Shown: positions 21,432 through 32,592, numbered from the stretch's first letter. The stretch is DNA of 64,000 nt from an uncultured Moraxella sp. (GCF_945873075.1 NZ_CAMCBS010000007.1:27968-91967); one strand, 5' to 3'. Notes: generated from the sequence alone by a model not told the origin. Translations and numbers: made by a program.

Positions 21432-21460
21432 GGCTTATTATACCGTACCTGTGCATAAAC

Positions 21461-21492
21461 AAAAAGCGCATCACGATGGTGATACGCTTTTG
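21461..21492 (-). terminator. terminator downstream of the TIGR04219-like OMP gene
   Basis: aaaaagcgcatcacgatggtgatacgcttttt. Confidence 0.7.
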
Positions 21493-21506
21493 GCGGTATT
21501 CTGCGA

Positions 21507-22205
21507 TTAGAAGTGCACTTCTAAACCGACATAAGGGCCTTTAAAATCAGCCTTATACGGTGTTTGCTTACCAAAGACAGTGCCTAGATACTTGACATTC
21601 ATCTCGTCATAATCCAGCGATAGGATGCGATAACCGCCTTTGATGCCCAAATCGACAGCAGCGGTCTTGACGAAGTCGTATTTTAGCTCTGCTTGTGCAT
21701 CTGTGGCTTTGACATTTGTGCCGACACCCACACCAAGCTCAGCTTTGGCTGATAGGCCGGTGAATGGCAGTTTTGCGCCGACAGATGCGTATGCCATTGG
21801 TAGGGTTTTGTTCAAATCCAGCGTTTTGCCGCCTGTGTATTTGACATCGCCAGAGATGCGCTTAGCACCCAAGCCCAAATCAACACTCACGACATTGTCT
21901 AGGATTTCGTAATACGCAATGGCATCGGTGCTGGTGAATGCCACTTCGTCTTTGGCGATGGCGGTGCTTTGGCTGTGGTTGATGTCTGCATGACGCACAC
22001 GCACATTTGGGATTAGCGGGACACCGTGCTCAAGGCTTGCAGATAGCATATAGTTGCCTTGGTCGTCATAGTTTTGTTTTACGCCATTGTTGGTAACATC
22101 AGCAGAGGTGTGCCAGTAGTTGGCATCGGCATATAGACCGTACAGGGTGTCAGCGTGTGCTGTGCTTGCGACAAGTAGTGCAGTAGCAATTGCGATTTTT
22201 TTCAT
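21507..22205 (-). CDS. TIGR04219-like outer membrane beta-barrel protein
   Basis: Signal peptide MKKIAIATALLVASTAHA, C-terminal ...GPYVGLEVHF. Confidence 0.8.
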   Translation of the reverse strand: MKKIAIATALLVASTAHADTLYGLYADANYWHTSADVTNNGVKQNYDDQGNYMLSASLEHGVPLIPNVRVRHADINHSQSTAIAKDEVAFTSTDAIAYYEILDNVVSVDLGLGAKRISGDVKYTGGKTLDLNKTLPMAYASVGAKLPFTGLSAKAELGVGVGTNVKATDAQAELKYDFVKTAAVDLGIKGGYRILSLDYDEMNVKYLGTVFGKQTPYKADFKGPYVGLEVHF

Positions 22206-22264
22206 AAATAACACTCAAAAAGTGCCCCATCAACGACAGGGCAGGCTAGGGAAAATTTGACCAG

Positions 22265-24331
22265 TTATGCCAAAGTCGCACCAACTGGCATGGTGTCAGG
22301 CAAGGTGATGACGGTTAATTGACCGTCTTTTTCGGCGGATAAAATCATACCTTCAGAGATGCCAAACTTCATCTTGCGTGGCGCAAGGTTCGTTACGCAG
22401 ACGACTTTTTTGCCGGTCAGCTCTTCAGGCTTATAGAACTTGGCAATACCGCTAAACACATTGCGGGTATGCTCTTCGCCGACATCTAGGGTGAACTGAA
22501 GTAGCTTATCTGCCCCTTCGACACTGTTACACTCAATGACATGAGCAACTTTCATGGTCACTTTGGCAAAGTCATCAATACCGATGAACTCGCTACCTGC
22601 TTGAGCAGCTTTGTCAGCGCTCTTGGCTTTGTGATCTGATTTACCATCTGCTTTTTGGGCAGGTTTGGATTCTAGATTTTCTTTAGAATCATTCACCATT
22701 GCATCGACTTTGTCTTTTTCGACACGGCTCATCAGCGGGCTAAAGGCATTGATGCTATGACCAAGCAAATGCTGCTGACGGCTGTCAAAGTCTAGCGTCT
22801 CGACATTCAAGAAGGTACGAGCATTGTCAGACAATACCGGTAAAATCGGCGCAAGATAAATCACAAGCTTATGGAAAATGTTCAGCGCAACGGTGCAGAC
22901 AGCTTGCACTTCTTCGGTTTTACCTTCTTTATTTAATGCCCATGGCTTGTGCGTGTCGATGTATTCATTTGCCTTATCTGCGCACGCCATGATTAGACGA
23001 GTGGCACGGCCAAATTCACGGGCTTCATAGGCGGTGGCGATATCGCTGCCTGCATCGATGATTTCTTGGACTAGGGCAGGTTCTGCCAAAGTATCCGCCA
23101 ATTTGCCATCATTATTCTTATGAATAAAGCCTGCACAGCGAGAGGCGATATTGACGACTTTACCAACCAAGTCCGAATTGACTTTTTGCATAAAGTCTTC
23201 AAGGTCAAGGTTAATGTCTTCGACGCTGGCGGACAGTTTGCTGGCAAAATAATAGCGCAGATATTCGGGATTTAGATGATTCAGATAGGTTTCGGCTTTA
23301 ATGAAAGTGCCACGAGATTTACTCATTTTCTCGCCATTGACGGTCAAAAAGCCGTGCGCATTCACCACTGTCGGTGTACGCAGGCCAGCACCTTCAAGCA
23401 TCGCCGGCCAAAACAGCGCATGGAAATAGACGATGTCTTTGCCGATGAAATGATATAGCTCGGTGGTGCTGTCTTTTTTCCAATATTCATCAAAATCAAG
23501 CCCTGTACGCTCGCACAGATTCTTAAAGCTTGCCATATAGCCCACAGGCGCATCTAGCCACACATAAAAATATTTATCAGGCTCGCCAGCTGGCGTATTT
23601 GGAATCTTAAAGCCGAAATACGGCGCATCACGGCTGATGTCCCATGGTGCAAGACCTGCATCAAACCATTCAGACAGCTTATTATAAATCGCTGATTGCA
23701 AGCGGTTGTCGCCTTTTGTCCATGATTTTAAAAAGTCTTCAAACTTTGGCAAATCAAAGAAATAGTGCTTGGATGATTTGACCACAGGCGTTGAATTGCT
23801 CAATGTCGAATACGGGTTCTTCAGCTCGGTGGCGTTATAGGTGCTTGAGCAGACTTCGCAGTTATCGCCGTATTGGTCTTTGGCGCCGCATTCAGGACAT
23901 TCGCCTTTGACAAAGCGGTCGGCTAGGAATAGGCCTTTTTCGGTGTCGAATAATTGCTCAACATCTTTGGTAAAGATATAGCCGCCTTGCTCAAGCTTGG
24001 TGTAAATCTCTTGGGAAAATTGCTCATTTTCTGGGCTGTGTGTCGAGTAATAATTATCAAAACCGATATAAAAGCCTGCAAAGTCCTTTTCGTGCGATGC
24101 TTTGACAGTGGCGATTTGTTCTTCGGGGGTGATGCCGTTGGCTTCAGCTTTTAACATGATAGCAGTGCCGTGCGCATCATCTGCGCAGACATAGGTGACG
24201 GTATGACCCATGGCTTTCATGGCTCGCACCCAAATGTCGGTTTGGATGTATTCCACCAAATGCCCTAAGTGAATCGGGCCATTGGCATAAGGCAAGGCAC
24301 TGGTAACAAGAATTTTGCGATTGGCGCTCAT
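22265..24331 (-). CDS. metG: methionine--tRNA ligase
   Basis: [36 protein letters not shown]-terminal tRNA-binding domain. Confidence 0.98.
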   Translation of the reverse strand: MSANRKILVTSALPYANGPIHLGHLVEYIQTDIWVRAMKAMGHTVTYVCADDAHGTAIMLKAEANGITPEEQIATVKASHEKDFAGFYIGFDNYYSTHSPENEQFSQEIYTKLEQGGYIFTKDVEQLFDTEKGLFLADRFVKGECPECGAKDQYGDNCEVCSSTYNATELKNPYSTLSNSTPVVKSSKHYFFDLPKFEDFLKSWTKGDNRLQSAIYNKLSEWFDAGLAPWDISRDAPYFGFKIPNTPAGEPDKYFYVWLDAPVGYMASFKNLCERTGLDFDEYWKKDSTTELYHFIGKDIVYFHALFWPAMLEGAGLRTPTVVNAHGFLTVNGEKMSKSRGTFIKAETYLNHLNPEYLRYYFASKLSASVEDINLDLEDFMQKVNSDLVGKVVNIASRCAGFIHKNNDGKLADTLAEPALVQEIIDAGSDIATAYEAREFGRATRLIMACADKANEYIDTHKPWALNKEGKTEEVQAVCTVALNIFHKLVIYLAPILPVLSDNARTFLNVETLDFDSRQQHLLGHSINAFSPLMSRVEKDKVDAMVNDSKENLESKPAQKADGKSDHKAKSADKAAQAGSEFIGIDDFAKVTMKVAHVIECNSVEGADKLLQFTLDVGEEHTRNVFSGIAKFYKPEELTGKKVVCVTNLAPRKMKFGISEGMILSAEKDGQLTVITLPDTMPVGATLA

Positions 24332-24424
24332 GAATTTACCCCAAAAATTATTCGAATGAAAATCTGTCTATCATACCGTAAATCGGTAGAAAAATCATCT
24401 AAAATTCGTTGGTATGGTTGGTTG

Positions 24425-25534
24425 TTAATCATTTGGTTTAAGACACAGTCGCCATAGAGCAAGCAGGCTCATGATGAGCATGACGGCAAATAAATAAAAC
24501 AGCTTGGGTGCGATGAGCTGGGTAGGGACGCCCATTTGATTAAGCTGTACAAACATCTGAATACCTTGTGTGCTTGGCAGAAGCTCGGCAAAATTGACAA
24601 GCCACTTTGGCATGCCAACAAAAGGATAGGCAAGCCCTGATAACAAAAACAGTGGCACAGATGAAAAAATCAACAACTGCCCAACTCGCTCAGAGCGATC
24701 AAAAAATGATGACAGTGCTGATGCGATGGCAATGACAGCACCGACAAAAATCGGTGTCGCAAGCACCATACCCCAAAAATTGCCACCACGGGGATAGTCC
24801 TGCTGCCAAAACACAAAGCCATACAGATACCAGCTTGATAAAGTGCCAATCAACCCCGCAACGAGATATACAGAGATGAGTTGGCTGATGCGTAGCCTTC
24901 GATGTGTTTGTTGAAAACCGCAAATAAGCATACCGACACCAAGTAGCAGCGTCTGATGGACAATCAAAGGAGCTATGGCGGGAAAAACATAACTGCCATA
25001 CCCGCTTGTGGTATTAAATAGTGGCTGTTTGTGTATAAGTGTCGGTAGTTGTAGATGGCTGATTTGAGTAAATTTAGCCATTTCATCAATAAGCACCTGT
25101 TCAAGCGAGCTGATCAGACCTGTGCTCACCGTCTGTGTTCTAAGTAAATAAGCCCCACTCAGATACAGTCCGATACCACCAGTTTCGCCATGATGAATGC
25201 TTTGGCTGAGTGTCTTTGGCAGGTATAGTATCCCTTCTGCTTGCATACTTCGTACTTGTTTTAGCGCTTGGGGCAAGCTGTTTGTGATGTCAATGACTTC
25301 AACATTTGGGCTGTGTGATGTGGTGCGGATGATGGTGTGGCTCAGTGCGCTTTGTTCTTCATCGACGATGATTAGGGGGAGTGCCTGTGCATGCTGAGCA
25401 TGATAAGCGGTGGGATAAAAAATGCCATAAAAGCCGATTGAAAGCACCATCGTCAATAAAATAGAGCGATTTTTTAGTATTGCAAGAAAAGTTGCAATAC
25501 AGTCTTGAAATAGTGTCAAAAATGCTTGCTTCAT
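24425..25534 (-). CDS. ABC-2 type transporter permease
   Basis: MKQAFLTLFQDC; ABC-2 topology; start trimmed from 25657 so that it overlaps the upstream permease stop. Confidence 0.85.
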   Translation of the reverse strand: MKQAFLTLFQDCIATFLAILKNRSILLTMVLSIGFYGIFYPTAYHAQHAQALPLIIVDEEQSALSHTIIRTTSHSPNVEVIDITNSLPQALKQVRSMQAEGILYLPKTLSQSIHHGETGGIGLYLSGAYLLRTQTVSTGLISSLEQVLIDEMAKFTQISHLQLPTLIHKQPLFNTTSGYGSYVFPAIAPLIVHQTLLLGVGMLICGFQQTHRRLRISQLISVYLVAGLIGTLSSWYLYGFVFWQQDYPRGGNFWGMVLATPIFVGAVIAIASALSSFFDRSERVGQLLIFSSVPLFLLSGLAYPFVGMPKWLVNFAELLPSTQGIQMFVQLNQMGVPTQLIAPKLFYLFAVMLIMSLLALWRLCLKPND

Positions 25535-26724
25535 GATGATGCACCTGTATCGGTGACTAGATTGTGGGCAATTTTGCGCACCAACATCAAGCAGATACTG
25601 CCAAAGAGAATGACAAATAGCAGTAAGATGAGTAAATTTGGCAACATAGACTGCCAAGGACTACCGATAATCCAACTTTGGGTTTGGAGCTTGGCAAAGC
25701 TAGTAAATGGAATGATATTTGACCAAAACTGCGTAAATGTCGGCGCATTATTGAGCGGTAATGACACACCGGCAAAGCTCATCGATGAGCCGCCATAGAC
25801 CGCGAGCAGCCCAAAGCTTTTGTTCGCATCACGAACAACTAGAGCAACCATAGCACCAAACAGTGCATAAGCACCATAAAATAGCACCTGCGCCATCATC
25901 AACCACAGTGCGCTACCTGCGATGGCATATTGGCGCACCCAAATCATCCAAGTAAGCCAAATTGCCGCCCACAGGATTATCACTAGCGTGTAAAGACTTA
26001 CTTTACCAAGCAAAGCGGCAATGGGTGAATCCTTGAGCCAATCGCTAGCTGTGCCATCGGCAAATTCAGTGCCTATGGCATACGCCACCAAACAGCTTAA
26101 GAGTAGATGCAATACTGCTGCCACCACAAACGGCGATAAAAATAGCTCATAACTTAGCGTGGGGTTGAATAAAATTGTCACCTTGATAGTAGGTAATGCT
26201 AAGTGCAACGATGGTAGGGTGTTTACCAAATACGACTCACTTAAAAACGACTCTACACCTGATAATGCTGCGGATGACATCGCTGATGCGCTACCACTGC
26301 CCATGCTGTATAAGGCTTGATTGTACACCAAAAGCAGTCCAGGATCTTCGGCATTGACCAAACGAGTTTCGGCATTTTTTGGGATATATAGATAGCCGCC
26401 GATGTCAAGTGTGTTGATGGCACGCTCGGCATCTTGTGGATTTTGGCTGACTGCGACGGCATCCAGCGATTGATGATGGCTGATATGGCGGATGATATGA
26501 TGGCTTAGCTCACTTTGATCTCGATCGACGACCATGATGGGTAGATGTTCGGCTTTGGTATGGATGAACATACTTCCAAACAGCACAATCACCAATAGTG
26601 GTATGCCAAATAGCGCAAACAAATCCCAACGGCTATCAGAGACTTTGCGCACTTCACGAAAAAAGCTGTCACAAAATCCTGTCATAAATCGAGAAAATGC
26701 GGATGGCTTGGGTGAGTATCTCAT
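25531..26724 (-). CDS. ABC-2 type transporter permease
   Basis: 397 aa; SRWDLFALFGIPLLVIVLFGSMF...LPIMVVDRDQSELS. Confidence 0.88.
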   Translation of the reverse strand: MRYSPKPSAFSRFMTGFCDSFFREVRKVSDSRWDLFALFGIPLLVIVLFGSMFIHTKAEHLPIMVVDRDQSELSHHIIRHISHHQSLDAVAVSQNPQDAERAINTLDIGGYLYIPKNAETRLVNAEDPGLLLVYNQALYSMGSGSASAMSSAALSGVESFLSESYLVNTLPSLHLALPTIKVTILFNPTLSYELFLSPFVVAAVLHLLLSCLVAYAIGTEFADGTASDWLKDSPIAALLGKVSLYTLVIILWAAIWLTWMIWVRQYAIAGSALWLMMAQVLFYGAYALFGAMVALVVRDANKSFGLLAVYGGSSMSFAGVSLPLNNAPTFTQFWSNIIPFTSFAKLQTQSWIIGSPWQSMLPNLLILLLFVILFGSICLMLVRKIAHNLVTDTGASS

Positions 26725-26766
26725 AAAAAAAGCTAAATGGCGACCATGATGTTGATGTACTTGATT

Positions 26767-27924
26767 CTAACGATTTAGTCGAATATCAAAAATGACGCTC
26801 ATGCCTGTGATCAGTCCATCGATTGGCGTGGTTGGTGTGAGTGTCACTTCAAAACTTCTGATGTCATAACCGCCGGTTTGTTTGTTGCTTTTGATGGTGG
26901 CAAACTCTCCTTCAGCGCCGATATGACTGATGCGAAAATCGACTTTTTTATCCAGCGCAGGGATATATCCCGTCAGAGTGTCTGCACTACGGATGCTTGG
27001 TAGGTAGTCTTCACGCACGCTTAGCAGCACATGTTCGCTTGGGTGAATCATGCTAATCACAGGGACGGCGATGGCGACAAGCTCGCTTGGTTTGGCGTAG
27101 ATTTTATTGATCGTACCATCAATTGGGGCGATGAGCGTTGTCTCTGCATCGAGCGCTTGTGCTTCGGCGACGGCGGCCTTGGCGATTTGCACTTGAGCAT
27201 CAGCGCTGGATTTGGCTTCATCGCTACGACCATGTTTTGCCTTGAGATACTGCTGGTGTGCAGCTTCACTCATCTCAGCCGATGATGTTTTGGCTGCCAT
27301 CATCTCGTCACGACGCTGACGACTGATGACACCTTCTTGATATAGATATTCTCCCCGATTGGCAGTTTCGTGAGCGAGCTTGGCTTGGGCTTGCAGACTT
27401 TGCCAATTGGCATATAAACTATCGGTATTTTCTTGGCGAGTGCCACGCATGGTTGCTTGCTGTGCTGCGAGTGCAGATTGCAAGGCGGCATCAGCCTGTT
27501 GTTTTTTGGCTTCGATTTCTGGACTAATGAGCTTGGCTAGTATTTCGCCTTTTTTCACCATTTGTCCTTCTTTGACATAGATGGTATCGATGCGACTTGG
27601 TAGTTTGGTGCTTAGGTTTACGGTTTCACCATCAACTTCCCCTTGCAAGGTGATGATGTCATCACCCACGAGTTTGTTTTTGGTTTTGGCGATAAACCCA
27701 TTAGATTCATTGGCTGGGCGTGGTGCAGTGCTAGTATCTTCATAGCTTTTTAGCAGTCCATAAGCGATGAGCAGTAGTAGCGATGCGATCAAGACTGCCA
27801 CCAATAAAATCACGATGGGTTTTTTGTTTCGTTTTTTATAAGTGGCATCAGCTGCTTGCGGTTCGCTATGCTCGGTGATTTGGGTTTCGTCTGTCTGCTT
27901 TGAAGGTTTGAGTGTTTTGGTCAT
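26767..27924 (-). CDS. HlyD/EmrA-type periplasmic adaptor subunit
   Basis: One N-terminal TM, lipoyl-like half motifs (VKEGQMVKKGEILAKL; TLIAPIDGTINKIYAKPSELV). Confidence 0.9.
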   Translation of the reverse strand: MTKTLKPSKQTDETQITEHSEPQAADATYKKRNKKPIVILLVAVLIASLLLLIAYGLLKSYEDTSTAPRPANESNGFIAKTKNKLVGDDIITLQGEVDGETVNLSTKLPSRIDTIYVKEGQMVKKGEILAKLISPEIEAKKQQADAALQSALAAQQATMRGTRQENTDSLYANWQSLQAQAKLAHETANRGEYLYQEGVISRQRRDEMMAAKTSSAEMSEAAHQQYLKAKHGRSDEAKSSADAQVQIAKAAVAEAQALDAETTLIAPIDGTINKIYAKPSELVAIAVPVISMIHPSEHVLLSVREDYLPSIRSADTLTGYIPALDKKVDFRISHIGAEGEFATIKSNKQTGGYDIRSFEVTLTPTTPIDGLITGMSVIFDIRLNR

Positions 27925-27928
27925 GGCG

Positions 27929-27964
27929 ATAGTGTATGATAATTATATAGTGTATGATAATTAT
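27929..27964. repeat. perfect 18-bp tandem duplication
   Basis: atagtgtatgataattat x2 between the hlyD-like and tolC-like genes. Confidence 0.95.
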
Positions 27965-29418
27965 AAGGTGATGACATCGGCCTGATGTAGATAGCGGCTA
28001 AACTGATCAAGCTCGCCTGTGTGATGAAGTAAATTTGCTAATGCCATCACATAGCGATAAGCATTCGTCGCCATCTCGCTTTCAACTTGTTGTAATCGAG
28101 TCTCGGCATCGACGACATCAGCGACAGTACCAAATCCTTCTTTAAAAGCAAGTCTTTGGATGCGTAGATTTTCGATGGCTGCTGCTTTATTTTGTGCAAG
28201 TAGCGACTGTGTGCGCTGCGCATGTTGTAGCTCTAGATAAGATAGATGCATGGCACTTGTTAAGTCGGTTGTTGCTTGTGTGGCGCTTAAGGCAGCGGCT
28301 TGTGCTTGCAGGTTGGCTGCTTGAATTTTGGCATCACGATCAAGTCCAGAGTATAGCGTATAATTGGCAGCAATACCGACGAACCAGTCACCGTCATCAG
28401 GTGTGTATTCACCTAGGGCGAATACTTTGGGTTTTTTGGCGGATTTTGCCAAACCGACACGCTCATTGGCAAGCTCGATATCTTTGGCAAGTTTTTGACT
28501 GGTGGGTGCATTGGTGTTGAGCTTATTTACCAAGCTATCCCAATTTGGCTGTAGGGTGTGATTGATAAATAATGGCGTTGTAAGTGTGCTGATGTGCTGA
28601 CTGTTTAATAAGCTTTGTAATTGAAACAGGCTTTGTTCATAAGTTAGCATGCTATTTTGATATAGCTGCTGAGCGTGATTGCGTGCCACTTCAAACTGCA
28701 TCCGCTGACCACGACTGATAAAGCCCACTCGCTCAAGTTGATGTGCATTATTGACATGAAGTTGCATCGCATCATATTGTGCTTTTGCGCTGTGCTGTAA
28801 TGCTTGTTGTAATTTTGCACCAAAATATAAACGAATCAGATTGAGTCGCTCAAGAGAAATCTGCTCAAGTTCAGACAATGATTGACGCTGCGCACCAAGT
28901 TTGGCAATTTGCTGACTGCTACGAATCGCACCACCTGCATAGATTGGCATGGTCACAGCGATGCTTGGTTTAAATGAGCTGTCTTTTGCATCAAGATGTA
29001 CTTCGTTTGGTAGGCGAGAGATAGCGCGATTTAGTAGGGTATGTGTTGTGGTATTGACAATTTCTGCGCTAATGGCGTCCAGACCCAGATTGCCAAGATT
29101 GGCACTTTGGTGATCAAGCTGTTGACCAACATCTTGAGCAAGCTGATTTTTGAGTGCTTGCGTTGAGATATCAGCGGTCTGATGATAGCTAAGCGCTCGC
29201 ATATTAAGCGATACCGTCGGCCTGCCCAAACCCTGCACGGCTTTGACTTCTTGTTCGCTAGCTTGGCTAAGCAATGCCGATGCTTGTACACGATTTGACT
29301 GTGTGAGCAGGTCGGATTCAGCCTGCTCAAAGCTATAACTGTACGCTGTTGTCGATAGGCTTGCAATGCCAATTAGGACGCCGATAAATTGTGCATAAAG
29401 CCGCATAACTCTCACCAC
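27961..29418 (-). CDS. TolC family outer membrane efflux protein
   Basis: 485 aa, long coiled-coil regions with TolC-type internal repeat. Confidence 0.9.
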   Translation of the reverse strand: MVRVMRLYAQFIGVLIGIASLSTTAYSYSFEQAESDLLTQSNRVQASALLSQASEQEVKAVQGLGRPTVSLNMRALSYHQTADISTQALKNQLAQDVGQQLDHQSANLGNLGLDAISAEIVNTTTHTLLNRAISRLPNEVHLDAKDSSFKPSIAVTMPIYAGGAIRSSQQIAKLGAQRQSLSELEQISLERLNLIRLYFGAKLQQALQHSAKAQYDAMQLHVNNAHQLERVGFISRGQRMQFEVARNHAQQLYQNSMLTYEQSLFQLQSLLNSQHISTLTTPLFINHTLQPNWDSLVNKLNTNAPTSQKLAKDIELANERVGLAKSAKKPKVFALGEYTPDDGDWFVGIAANYTLYSGLDRDAKIQAANLQAQAAALSATQATTDLTSAMHLSYLELQHAQRTQSLLAQNKAAAIENLRIQRLAFKEGFGTVADVVDAETRLQQVESEMATNAYRYVMALANLLHHTGELDQFSRYLHQADVITL

Positions 29419-29453
29419 TTAAATAAAATTTCAATACAGACAATAAGAATAAT

Positions 29454-29867
29454 CTAATCCAAAATGCGTAAGGTTGTACCTTTGCTTGATGGCTTGTTGT
29501 CGGTATCGTCATCAGATGCACTATCTGCTTGCTCGGCTTGATAGCCGTCATATTCTGCTGGGTCAAAAAATGCCCCATGCTCAGGGTCTTCTTTGGCATA
29601 AATACCCATCACCGCCTGCATCGGTATCCACAGCTCTTGTGAGACGCCACCAAAGCGTGCAGAGAAACTGATGGCATCATTATCAATCATCAAATTATGC
29701 GTCGCTTGATATGAGCAAGCAAGCACCAAACGGCCATCTTGGGCGTATTGTAGCGGTGCGACGACATCAGGGTGTGTGGCATCAATCATGATATAGGCGG
29801 TGAAGTCGTTGTCTTCTAGCCACTCGTGAAATGCACGGATAAGATAAGGGCGTTTTGGTGTGGTCAT
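29454..29867 (-). CDS. sspB: ClpXP protease specificity-enhancing factor
   Basis: RPYLIRAFHEWLEDNDFTAYIMID...ISFSARFGGVSQELWIPMQAVMGIYAKE; overlaps sspA. Confidence 0.95.
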   Translation of the reverse strand: MTTPKRPYLIRAFHEWLEDNDFTAYIMIDATHPDVVAPLQYAQDGRLVLACSYQATHNLMIDNDAISFSARFGGVSQELWIPMQAVMGIYAKEDPEHGAFFDPAEYDGYQAEQADSASDDDTDNKPSSKGTTLRILD

Positions 29868-30493
29868 GGATAATCCTTAAAAATCAAACTGGCTTTAAAG
29901 CTATTTCGCTCAAATAGTCGCTGTTGATATTCAATCAATGGTCGGCAAAGATGGCGTGGTAGCTCAATACCCATCTGCGGTAGCCGCCATAGTAAGGGCA
30001 ATAAAATTACATCGCACCAGCCGAATTCATCAGCCATAAAATACGGCTTATGCCCAAATAAGGGCGAGAGCGTGATGAGTGAGTCAGAAAGTGATTTTTT
30101 GGCTTGAGCGGCTTTATTGACATCATAGCTGTCAGGATGAGTCAGTAGGGTGTATGCTTCTGACAGCCAGTCCTTTTGTAGTCGCCAAGCAAGCAAGCGA
30201 GTTTGGGCACGCTCTTTTGGGGTAATGGGGAGTAATCTTGGGAACTGGTGGCGTTCTTCGAGATATTCAAAAATGACATTGATTTCATACAGTGCCACAT
30301 CACGATTGGCGAGCACAGGCAGGGTACGATAGGGGTTGAGCTCGCTTAACTCTTCGGGACGTTCGTCGTCAATGGTGTGTAGATGGTAGTTTAATCGCTT
30401 TTCTTCTAACAGTAGGCGTACCAAATGACTGTCGATCCCTTGGTCGGCGTATAGGATAAACTGTGTTGGGGGTAATTGCGATAAATTTTCCAT
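29864..30493 (-). CDS. sspA: stringent starvation protein A (GST-like)
   Basis: GST-fold N-terminus, adjacent to sspB and petABC. Confidence 0.93.
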   Translation of the reverse strand: MENLSQLPPTQFILYADQGIDSHLVRLLLEEKRLNYHLHTIDDERPEELSELNPYRTLPVLANRDVALYEINVIFEYLEERHQFPRLLPITPKERAQTRLLAWRLQKDWLSEAYTLLTHPDSYDVNKAAQAKKSLSDSLITLSPLFGHKPYFMADEFGWCDVILLPLLWRLPQMGIELPRHLCRPLIEYQQRLFERNSFKASLIFKDYP

Positions 30494-30588
30494 TGGACAA
30501 CGCTTGGAGAAATACGCTGTTAGTTTAACAAAAAATCTAGGGAATGTGTATAAAATATCTCAATTCAAGGATAAAAACTTGGTCAATC

Positions 30589-30619
30589 AAAAAGGCTGAT
30601 TGAGGACAATCAGCCTTTT
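30589..30619 (-). terminator. terminator after petC
   Basis: aaaaggctgattgaggacaatcagcctttt. Confidence 0.75.
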
Positions 30620-30638
30620 GCTTTGTGGTGTTTGATGA

Positions 30639-31364
30639 TTATTTCACATCTTTCCAGAATTCTTTGTTCAACAAGTAAACAGGAATTAGTAGGATAAGTA
30701 GGAATAAAATCACAAACGCACCGTAGATCTTACGGTCATGACGGACTGGCTCAGCCATCCATGCCATGAAGTTCACTAGGTCACCGACACGAGCTTCATA
30801 CTCTTCTTGACCAAGTTGCTCTTGCATATTGTGCAATACATGTGGCATGGCAGCATTTGCAAGTACCAAGTTGTTTGCACCCCAAGGACGGCTTGGATCT
30901 TCATAGAAGCTTAGTAGATAGGTATATACCCAATCATCACCACGCAGGCGAGTCTCTAGCGATAGGTCAGGTGGCGCAGCACCGAACCATTTAGCCTGAA
31001 CTTCTGGATCAATGCCAGCAGTGATGTGATCACCGATTGCATTGGTTGTTACCATCAAGTACTTTTCGACCAATTCAGGTGGAATGTCTAAATCCTGTGC
31101 CAAACGAGAGTGGCGAACATATTGTGCAGTATGACAGCCGACACAGTAGTTCATAAAGGTTTGGGCACCACGCTGTAGCGAACCTTTGTTGGTAAGGTCA
31201 ATTGGCGCTTTACTGCATTGAAGCGTAGTTACAGTGCCATCAGCTTCGGTATAAGTGCCACAACCTGCGCCACCTGCCGCCATGGCGTTGGTGCTTGCAA
31301 AAGCACCAACAGTAGCCAATACAGCACCTGCACCAAACTTAGCTAGTGTATTCAGTGCTTTCAT
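30639..31364 (-). CDS. petC: cytochrome c1
   Basis: CVGCHTAQ heme motif, C-terminal TM. Confidence 0.95.
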   Translation of the reverse strand: MKALNTLAKFGAGAVLATVGAFASTNAMAAGGAGCGTYTEADGTVTTLQCSKAPIDLTNKGSLQRGAQTFMNYCVGCHTAQYVRHSRLAQDLDIPPELVEKYLMVTTNAIGDHITAGIDPEVQAKWFGAAPPDLSLETRLRGDDWVYTYLLSFYEDPSRPWGANNLVLANAAMPHVLHNMQEQLGQEEYEARVGDLVNFMAWMAEPVRHDRKIYGAFVILFLLILLIPVYLLNKEFWKDVK

Positions 31365-32590
31365 TAGTGACCTCCAGTTACGCGTTCAGGTGGTTGTTTG
31401 CATTTCTCGATTGATGTGTAGAAAGGCATCAATAAGAAGTATAGGAAATAAAGTACAGTACAGATACGACCAACAATTGTAGCGGTTGGGCTAGCTGCAG
31501 TACCACCTAGATAGCCTAGGATGATAAAGCTTACAACAAAGATTGCCAAAGCGATTTTTGATAGGATGCCTTTGTAACGGATTGAACGAACAGGTGAACG
31601 GTCAAGCCATGGTAGGACGAACAATACAGCAATCGCAGCACCCATTGCAATCACACCACCAAGTTTGTGCGGAACAGCACGAAGGATGGCATAAAATGGC
31701 ATATAGTACCAAACTGGCGCAATGTGTGGCGGCGTTTTTAAACCATTTGCTACTTCAAAGTTTGGTTTTTCTAGGAAGTAGCCACCACCTTCAGGTACGA
31801 AGAACACCACTGCAAAGAAGCAGATGAAGAAGACAACGATACCAACCATATCATGAACTGTGTAGTATGGGTGGAATGGAACGCCATCTAGTGGCACGCC
31901 GTTTTTGTCTTTTAGTTTCTTAATGTCGATACCGTCTGGGTTGTTTGAGCCGACATGATGTAGTGCAACTAGGTGCATGAATACCAAGCCAACCAACACT
32001 AGCGGAATAGCGATGACATGTAGGGCGAAGAAACGGTTAAGTGTGATGCCAGAGATTAGGTAGTCACCACGAACCCATTCAGCCAGACCATCACCAATAA
32101 ATGGAATCGCTGCAGGTAGGTTCAAAATAACCTGTGCACCCCAGTATGACATGTTGCCCCATGGTAGTAGGTAGCCGAAGAAACCTTCAGCCATCAAGCA
32201 TAGGTAGATACCCATACCGATTAACCATACAAGCTCACGCGGTTTCTTATAAGAACCGTATAGCAAGCCACGGAACATATGCAGATACACGACAATAAAG
32301 AATGCTGATGCACCAGTTGAGTGCATATAGCGAATCAACCAACCGCCTTTAACATCACGCATGATGTATTCAAGCGATGCAAACGCACCTTCTGCGCTTG
32401 GGTTGAACATCATGGTTAGCCAAATACCAGTAACCAGCTGATTGACCAAAACAACCATCGACAATACGCCAAAGAAATACCAGAAGTTGAAGTTCTTTGG
32501 TGCGTAGTACTTCGACATATGATATTCATAAGTCTCAGTTGCAGGGTAGCGTGCATCCACCCAGCTCATTAATTTTTTTGCAACGCTCAT
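31364..32590 (-). CDS. petB: cytochrome b of the bc1 complex
   Basis: 408 aa; GYLLPWGNMSYWGAQVILNL; PEGGGYFLEK. Confidence 0.97.
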   Translation of the reverse strand: MSVAKKLMSWVDARYPATETYEYHMSKYYAPKNFNFWYFFGVLSMVVLVNQLVTGIWLTMMFNPSAEGAFASLEYIMRDVKGGWLIRYMHSTGASAFFIVVYLHMFRGLLYGSYKKPRELVWLIGMGIYLCLMAEGFFGYLLPWGNMSYWGAQVILNLPAAIPFIGDGLAEWVRGDYLISGITLNRFFALHVIAIPLVLVGLVFMHLVALHHVGSNNPDGIDIKKLKDKNGVPLDGVPFHPYYTVHDMVGIVVFFICFFAVVFFVPEGGGYFLEKPNFEVANGLKTPPHIAPVWYYMPFYAILRAVPHKLGGVIAMGAAIAVLFVLPWLDRSPVRSIRYKGILSKIALAIFVVSFIILGYLGGTAASPTATIVGRICTVLYFLYFLLMPFYTSIEKCKQPPERVTGGH

Positions 32591-32592
32591 GA

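Noticed and set aside
29333-29599. 88-aa minus ORF between sspB and tolC-like gene
   Set aside because: Overlaps sspB and the tolC start in another frame; no independent support.
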